64,000 bases of DNA from Micrasema longulum (Eukaryota; Arthropoda; Insecta; Trichoptera; Brachycentridae): positions 1 through 64,000 of the forward strand of contig JAGVSM010002783.1 of the NCBI GenBank assembly GCA_022494885.1, given 5' to 3'. Below, in pieces: positions 58,276-64,000 of this stretch. A program made the position numbers and the translations under genes. The notes beneath the pieces were generated by a model, which was not told the origin of the DNA, did not search any database, and was given only the letters and a program-made list of their open reading frames with translations. Position 1 is the stretch's first letter. Every line of letters starts with the position of its first letter.

Positions 58276-58925
58276 CTGGTTTAGGGCTGAAATACGGCGT
58301 TTATTGGCAAAAAATAAAATAAAATACTTGCAAAATAAAACAAAACAAGTATTTGACATCGAATCAAATTGCAGGCAAATAATCATAGCCGCTTCACTAG
58401 ATACAAAAATACCGGTTATAAAGCAACATTTATAACCTATGTATATAATAAACACTATAATATATTATAATAACAATTATAGCACCTTCATTGTAATAAA
58501 AATAAAGAAATAACGAAAATAAAATACTCAAAACATTTATGAACATGTTAAGAAATTTAAAACAATGATAAGAAAAAAAAATATTAAAGAATATATGACA
58601 AAAAAACCAACCAGCTAAGGGAAGGTAACCCCGACAGAAAAATCCACCAGAGAAGTCAACGGGAAACCACTCTGGTCATCTTTTCCCAGGAATCACTATG
58701 GCGAATACATACAATAAGCAGTTGTCCTGGCAGCGGAGTAGCGCAGGACCGAGATGCTTTCGCTGTAGTGATCGCCAACGTCGGGGAATCTGACAAGGCA
58801 CCTCAAGAAGAAGATGACAAAAAAATAAATAAAATTTAATTAAAATTATTTATTTTTTTTAAAATTGGCAACTAACAGTTCGAATTCCAAAAACTAAAAA
58901 CCCAAGTAAAGAAAGTTACATATAA
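58276..58925. mobile_element. Insertion within MITE A copy 7
   Basis: AT-rich sequence with repeat B in its second half. CATA occurs at both junctions (TTCATA / TACATA) and could be part of a short target duplication. The 61-residue minus frame at 58270-58455 crosses the left junction and is not a gene. Confidence 0.6.
58607..58818. mobile_element. SINE-like repeat B, copy 2
   Basis: Same sequence blocks and order as 39708-39933, with small deletions (for example the GGGGAATATACGAGTAGCGC region is shortened). The tail is CAAGAAGAAGATGAC. Confidence 0.8.
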
Positions 58926-59459
58926 ATTAGTGACGTCATTCAAAGTAGTTCGTTTTTTTTTTTTTCGTACATTTTCATGAAACTTTGCCGTACAATTTAA
59001 TGCTGTAATTTTTACGGCGCGCGAGAAAATATTTTTTGTATCCATTTTGCCGTAGGGCTGAAGTTCCTCATTGGTATTTATAGATATTTACCCGAATAAT
59101 GAATGAAACAAAACAAAGGAAGATGCCATCAAATCAATCGATAATTTAAATAACGTTGTGCCAATCCAAATGCACAAGTTTAGTATCTCAAGCTTCCTAG
59201 TAATGCATAAATTCAAGCCTTGACATTGGTAAGTGTTAGAAATAGAATAACCCGCAGAAGCGTATAATCGTCATGCATACGTTATGAGGTAGGACATTTC
59301 AGTAGCTAAAAAAAGACTTACTTGTACTTACGTATAAAAGATAGCGGTATTCAATCGTGTAAACGGCTCGAGATAGAATCTAGGTTGATTTACGCAAACT
59401 TTACAAGCGGTCAGATGAAAGGTATAAGTGGGATATATAATGAACTCTTGATGTTGCCA

Positions 59460-60565
59460 TAAATTTTATTTTATTTTATTTATTTCGAACACAAACAGAT
59501 GTACAGGTTAAATTAATATAAATAAAAATTGAAAAAAATGTATACGTCTGCCGCCTGCCATCCAATTATATGTATTCACTAAATTATACTGCAATAAAGC
59601 GACGATGATTTAAAGTTTAAACTATATGAAGAATAAAAAATATAATTTTTATTAAAATAATAGAAATATGGACACAACAAGGAGATAGTGGGAAGGAAAA
59701 GAAGGAAATTGATAAGGAGTGGTGAGGGATGATTAAACGAAAGTAGGAGTGGAAAATTGCATTTGATTTAATGATGAAGAGCAAGGAAAGAGACAAAACG
59801 TCTATTCTCTGTTACTCTGAATCAAGCCTATTAGTTCTCTTCTGTACCTATTATATGAAGTGTTAAATATATCAAGACTATAAAATTCTTGTTAAATGCT
59901 TCACATGTACGAGGGATCGTAGAATGTTTCCGATGATTAGTTTTAATATTACAAATACAGAAGGACGGTAAGCAGGTAGATGAATTAGTTCTGGGGAATT
60001 AAATTTATTATTTACATTTTTGTAAAGCAGGATTTGATCGAAAATATCTCTCCTTTATGCTTATGAATCAAGGTCATGAAATTTTAAAGAAGCTATTTAA
60101 TTTGGAAAATGCAAATGAAATGTTTGTATTCTACTTGTTTAAGGATTTTTTTTGAACACTCTTTATTCTATTAATATTCAATTTATAAACAGGGGACCAG
60201 ATAGCAGTGCAATATTCAAGATAGGGGCGTACGTATGTTATGTATAGCGTTATATATAGCTGTACCTAAACTTTTAAAAGATAAATAATAAATTCGATTC
60301 TATATAATTAATTCATCTACTTGCTTACCGTGTCCCCTCCGGACCAACTAGACTGTCTGACCGCCGCATGATAAATCCAGTAATTATGTATACCTTGTTA
60401 ATATTGTTTTTATATGACTATTGTAATTTAATTTTGAGCCCAAAAGAATTCCTAAGTCACGTATTTCGTTTATTTATCTAATTGTATTCTCATTTATCAT
60501 ATAGTCATCTTTTATTTTATTTTTATTGTGAGTGAAAGATATTTTATAACATTGATATGAAGTTT
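59460..60565 (-). mobile_element. LINE reverse transcriptase C-terminal half
   Basis: Broken minus-strand frames give IRDLGILLGSKLNYNSHIK (about 60470-60410), LRxC..VR-like remnants, YLEYCTAIWSPVYKLNINRI (about 60225-60165) and KNFIVL/SKRIN-type text further on. The RDLGVxLDxxLxFxxHI and LEYxSxVWxPxYxxxIxxIExVQ motifs follow the YADD box in Jockey/CR1-type LINEs. Multiple stops. The T-rich 59460-59490 segment (TTTTATTTTATTTATTT) fits its 3' tail. Confidence 0.82.
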
Positions 60566-60717
60566 GTTTTCAATACAGTTATTTGATAATGCATATAAGT
60601 CTTGTTGCAATCAGAACAGATCGAAAGAGAAAAAAGTCATAACCCAATTTTAATTCCGTCTTAGCTTAAATTGTACAATTGAGAGAAAAACTTTCTACAA
60701 AGCGCCCAATTTTCCTA

Positions 60718-60850
60718 TGAGGAACTTCAGTGGTTTTTTATTTTTATTTTTTGTCAATAGACTATCTCAATCGAAATCTCAAACGAATCGAAAAAAATAT
60801 GTATCGTATCATCATTGATATGATTTACTAAAGTTTTAACAACCGATAAC
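60718..60850 (-). mobile_element. MITE A, copy 8 (partial)
   Basis: TGAGGAACTTCAGTGGTTTT, then AATAGACTATCTCAATC and ATGTATCGTATCATC. Only the left third of the family is left; it is cut off at about 60843, where LINE sequence starts after a CCGATAACCGATAACC duplication. Confidence 0.75.
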
Positions 60851-60854
60851 CGAT

Positions 60855-61210
60855 AACCAAAATCTTAGACTAAGCACAAGATGGAAAGCAATAAAAGCTT
60901 TTGTATTGCCAGTGTTGCTGTGTACGGAGTGGAAGGTTGGACTCAACGATGTTTCAAAGTTTCAACGATGAACAAAATTGAGGTCTTCAAACTTTGGCTG
61001 TGCAGAAGAATGCCTCGAATCTCATGGACTGGTCGTGTCTCCTATGAAGCGGTTTTAAGCATTATGAATAGAGTGAGGGAGCTACTGACCACTGTCAAAA
61101 GAAGAAAAGCTTCGTACTTTGGTCACATATTCCGCAGTGAGAAGTATGCCCTTCTTCAACTTACTAGGAAGGAAAAGAGCATCGTGGCTCAGAAATTTTA
61201 ATAAAATAAA
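60855..61210 (+). mobile_element. LINE C-terminal fragment
   Basis: The frame 60881-61201 reads VAVYGVEGWTQRCFKVSTMN KIEVF, KLWLCRRMPRISWTGRVSY, then LTTVKRRKASYFGHIFRSEK YALLQL. YGxExWTL...IExFExWxYRRxLxISWxxRVTNxxVL, IxxRKLxYxGHIxRxxKYxLLQLI is the C-terminal region of a widespread insect retroposon. The frame is open but lacks the RT domain, and it ends in a short AAATAAATAAATAAA tail. Confidence 0.88.
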
Positions 61211-61700
61211 TAAATAAAAAAATAAGTCAGTGAATGTTTCTGATCATTGAAATTTGAACCCCATGCAATTTAAAATCTTATTTGTACCCGCTGAGCGTCG
61301 AAAAACATAACCTCCTCGGAAACCAAATATCTGTTGTCAGTTGCCACGACATAATTACACTATTATTGTCATTTTTTTAAACACGTAGTCACATTAACCT
61401 GTGACATTGCAAAGTAGTTCATTTTTATCAAAACATTTTTTTAAAAGAATTTTTTCGTTTTAAATATTTATCCAAATATTTTAATATTAGTGCCATTTTT
61501 TACGAATGGTAAATAACTCTATAACTATGAATTGTAAATACCAAAAAACTCTAAATAACACCAACATACAAAAATACTTCCTTTCAAAATTCCTCTGCGT
61601 GATATCACTAAGACTATTTGAAATATTATAAACTTTTCTGCTCACACAAATTCACATTAAAATTCACATTTAATCGTTATATTCACAACCACAATACGCG
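61211..61700. other. No feature recognised
   Basis: AT-rich intronic sequence; nothing identified. Confidence 0.4.
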
Positions 61701-62210
61701 AAACTAAAAAAATCTTAATGTATCTAAATTTCGCTCAACGAAGTTCGGCAAAAGGTCTCTGGAAAATATTGGCCATTCCCAATTAAATAAACTGCCTGAT
61801 GTACCAAAAAACGAAAAGTCAAATAGCAAATCTAAAAGTATCGCAGTTAAAAAAATATTACCTAAATCTTTTTGATAGTGATAGTTAATAATGTAATTTA
61901 TATAGATAGTGTCTAATACTGTGTTTTATATTTCTTATATCATGTTTGCTTACTGTTTTAGATTGTATTATCTTATATTATACATTGTCACAAAAACGTT
62001 ATCTTTTTATGTACGGTCCCAAACGAGTTTTTTTTATAACTCCTGGGAGTATATCTTGCTCATGTATTATATTTTTAATTTTAAAAAATATATAAAAATA
62101 CACAATAAAAAAAAACTTTTTTGGCCGCTTTTTGGTTTGTTTTTATGTTATACATATAATGTATGCGTGACAAGTCTTCAATGTTCGCTCTAGGAACTTT
62201 AACTTATTAA
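61701..62210 (+). mobile_element. LINE C-terminus and 3' UTR, third family, copy 2
   Basis: FGKRSLENIGHSQLNKLPD VPKNEKSNSKSKSIAVKKIL PKSF and a stop at 61873-61875, matching the C-terminus at 54.1 kb in pattern (FGxRSLxxIGxxxxNKLP). Downstream about 330 bp of AT-rich 3' UTR follows. The 94-residue frame at 61909-62193 lies in this UTR and is probably random. Confidence 0.75.
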
Positions 62211-62514
62211 GTATAAAGAAATTACAAAATCTTATGAAAAATTTAAAAATCCTAATTATAGTCAACGATTCACAAAATCCGTGTAGTTTTTTTTTCAGAC
62301 AATGACACTGACAATGACAGAATAATGAATTATTTGAGTGGACAACAATCCAATATCTGTAATTGTGCTAATTTTTTATACATGAATAGCAATGTATGTT
62401 TGAGATTCTTCCGAAAAAATAAAAATTTTGGTATGTCTGCCTGCAAAAAAATATTATAAATCGGTGGGGGGGAGAATTGAAAATGCACCGAGAACAGCCG
62501 AACGTAATCCGACA

Positions 62515-62655
62515 CATCCTGACTGCAGGTTTCGGCTTGGCCAAAGTTACGGTTTGGAGGAAGTTTCGACTTGACCGAAGTTTCGTCTCGAGCCGAAACC
62601 GCGGCCGAAACTCGTTTATTCGTCCGAAACTGAAATTTCGGTCGGTCACTACTAT
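62515..62655. repeat. Cluster of CCGAAA / TTTCGG motifs
   Basis: Within 140 bp there are about nine TTTCG or CGAAA units in both directions (GGTTTCGGCTTGG, GAAGTTTCGACTTG, CCGAAGTTTCGTC, CGAGCCGAAACCGCGGCCGAA ACTCG, GTCCGAAACTGAAATTTCGG). GC content is far above the flanks. Three overlapping frames of 64-126 residues are shadows of the repeat. It is probably an internal part of a mobile element or a small satellite. Confidence 0.65.
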
Positions 62656-64000
62656 TTTGCATCCTATCTAGATGTGATATAAAAATTGTGTATTTATTAC
62701 ATAATTGCATTTATATTCTCATTTTGTCTCTGCGTCACAAGTAAAATGCAGTATTAAAATGTATAGTGGTTAATTTATAAAGAAAATTACAGTAATACGA
62801 GGTCAACTTTAAACCATCATAAATAACGATTGTCTTCAAGTGCATGCATTGAAATTACATACCTGAAATAATAATATATATTTTCATGTTTCCTTCTGTT
62901 TTGTTCGCCTCGCATGCATTAACTTCTTTAAATATTTATTAATATTGCCGCAAATATATGCACAATTCCACAGTGCTGAAGTCAGGAAAAATTACGTATT
63001 ATATCCATTGAGATATAATATTTAGAGCTAACACTCCATACAAATTCGAGCTAAAAAGTCGTCCCCTAAGGACAGGGATTGACCAGCCGAGATAGCAAAT
63101 ATTGTCACGTCGATGTTAACAAGCAAAACAAGTAGTAAAGTAAAAAGCACAGACCGTTTACATCGGTCTACTGTAAGTTCTTTTCAGTATAGCGCTCTCT
63201 ACCTCGTACGCGTCACCTTTGTTAATCGTTTTACTATACGCCCGACTAACTGAGCAGTGCCTCAATTATGAACGCATCTTCATCTGTATATATCAAGACG
63301 GTATACATAACTTCTGTGCTATCTGTATCTTACCTCGGTATGTTCTACCTACTTGTCATATCGACATAATATGATCGAAACAAGCCAGTAAAATGACCGC
63401 AAACAATTAGTCCGCGTTCCTCACGTCATTAACATTTGAAATAGTTCTTATTTATAGTTTAAATAGGCTTTTGTAATATGTGCTCACTTCAAAGCAATTA
63501 TAAACTTCAATAAATCCCAATTCAAGCAAAAAATTCTCGCTTGAACATGCATTTTGTATGACATTTGGAAATCACCCAGACGGTACGCTTAACGATCGCC
63601 TGTATGTATCTACCGATCGACTACAAAGCCGGCTCCTTTAATGTCTCGATACATACATTCGGAAAGATAGTAAAATAGATGGAAGAAATATAATAACTAA
63701 ATAGTTTTTTTAGAGTCGTAACTTTCTAATGCCTAGATACTCTTTTTTGTTTATAAGGCATAATTTAGCGACATTATTTTCACATCTAGGCGCTCGTTTT
63801 ATTAAAGTGACAGTTATGTCAGAATTCAATTCGACTTCAAAACGTACTTATTTCTCTCTCATATTTTTAATAGGCTTTTAAGAAAAAAAAGCCAACCTCA
63901 AATTGATTAAAATTTTGAATAAATCATAATTAAAGGAAAAATTGCTCGTTGGAGTAAAAATTTTGACACTTTTAATGCGTAGATAAACGTATCGAGGGGT
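62656..64000. other. End of window, nothing recognised
   Basis: AT-rich with slightly GC-richer patches near 63060-63260 and 63590-63650. No PAQR exon, RNA gene or shared repeat seen. Confidence 0.4.

Larger units (their letters stand above)
57993..59070 (-). mobile_element. MITE A, copy 7, split by a 650-bp insertion
   Basis: Left end TGAGGAAGTTCAG at 57993, right end TGAAGTTCCTCA at 59070. Family landmarks run to GGTTGATTCATA (58275) and resume at TAGTGACGTCATTCAAAGTAG (58931). The block between (about 58276-58925) is foreign and contains repeat B. Confidence 0.85.

Noticed and set aside
60881..61201. Intact 106-residue host gene
   Set aside because: The translated motifs (ISWTGRVSY, FGHIFRSEKY) are those of a LINE C-terminus; it is a 5'-truncated retroelement.
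62330..62710. 126-, 93- and 64-residue frames near 62.5 kb
   Set aside because: All three are different readings of the CCGAAA/TTTCGG cluster on opposite strands, so none is supported as coding.

Overview
This window is AT-rich (roughly two thirds A+T by eye), intron-bearing eukaryotic DNA, very probably from an insect. It has no long open reading frames, no operon structure and no bacterial signals. It contains GT/AG-flanked exons, tRNA-derived SINEs, several kinds of decayed LINE, a Penelope-like retroelement, mariner, pogo and piggyBac remnants and many short inverted-repeat elements. A moth or butterfly would fit, for example because of SINEs with GATGAT tails and LINE 3' ends of the CCCCGTAGGGG hairpin type. 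The order is an inference, not something the sequence proves.

Only two host-gene pieces can be supported. On the plus strand at 55572-56031 is the first coding exon of a seven-transmembrane PAQR-family receptor, closest to PAQR4. It lies just downstream of a GC-rich 5' region (about 54.8-55.57 kb) and ends in a clean GT donor; the rest of the gene is not recognisable before the window ends. On the minus strand at 41779-41918 is a 140-nt exon starting exactly at an ATG and coding for an arginine/serine-rich N-terminus. It is flanked by a good acceptor and donor, so it is probably the first coding exon of an RS-domain (splicing-related) protein. The two genes point away from each other, and their remaining exons lie in or beyond long, repeat-filled introns.

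Region by region. 0-2.4 kb: degenerate Penelope-like element (reverse transcriptase plus GIY-YIG) between inverted terminal repeats. 2.4-12 kb: mostly featureless AT-rich DNA with one SINE and two LINE fragments. 12.1-13.8 kb: a composite repeat with a nested MITE, followed by a LINE fragment interrupted by a 125-bp insertion with a perfect 12-bp target duplication. 15.4-18.6 kb: a possible second Penelope-type terminus, a degenerate tandem motif array and a 215-bp Penelope-derived mini-element. 20.5-23.7 kb: dense MITEs and SINEs (including a textbook pogo/Tigger MITE) and a LINE 3' end. 25.9 kb: a small inverted-repeat element carrying an exon-like piece of a piggyBac-type transposase. 28-31.8 kb: LINE, SINE and MITE copies with nested insertions. 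34.2-41 kb: MITE families, repeat family D, SINE B and a LINE 3' end. 42.3-48.1 kb: a mariner remnant, a LINE C-terminus, a pogo remnant and a fold-back composite. 49-54.2 kb: LINE 3' ends, SINEs and a MITE-LINE junction. 57.3-62.2 kb: further LINE and MITE copies in the PAQR intron. 62.5 kb: a cluster of CCGAAA/TTTCGG motifs.

The repeat names used here (MITE A, SINE A/B/C, families D, E and F) are local labels based on copies compared within this window; no database was consulted. Boundaries of decayed copies are approximate.
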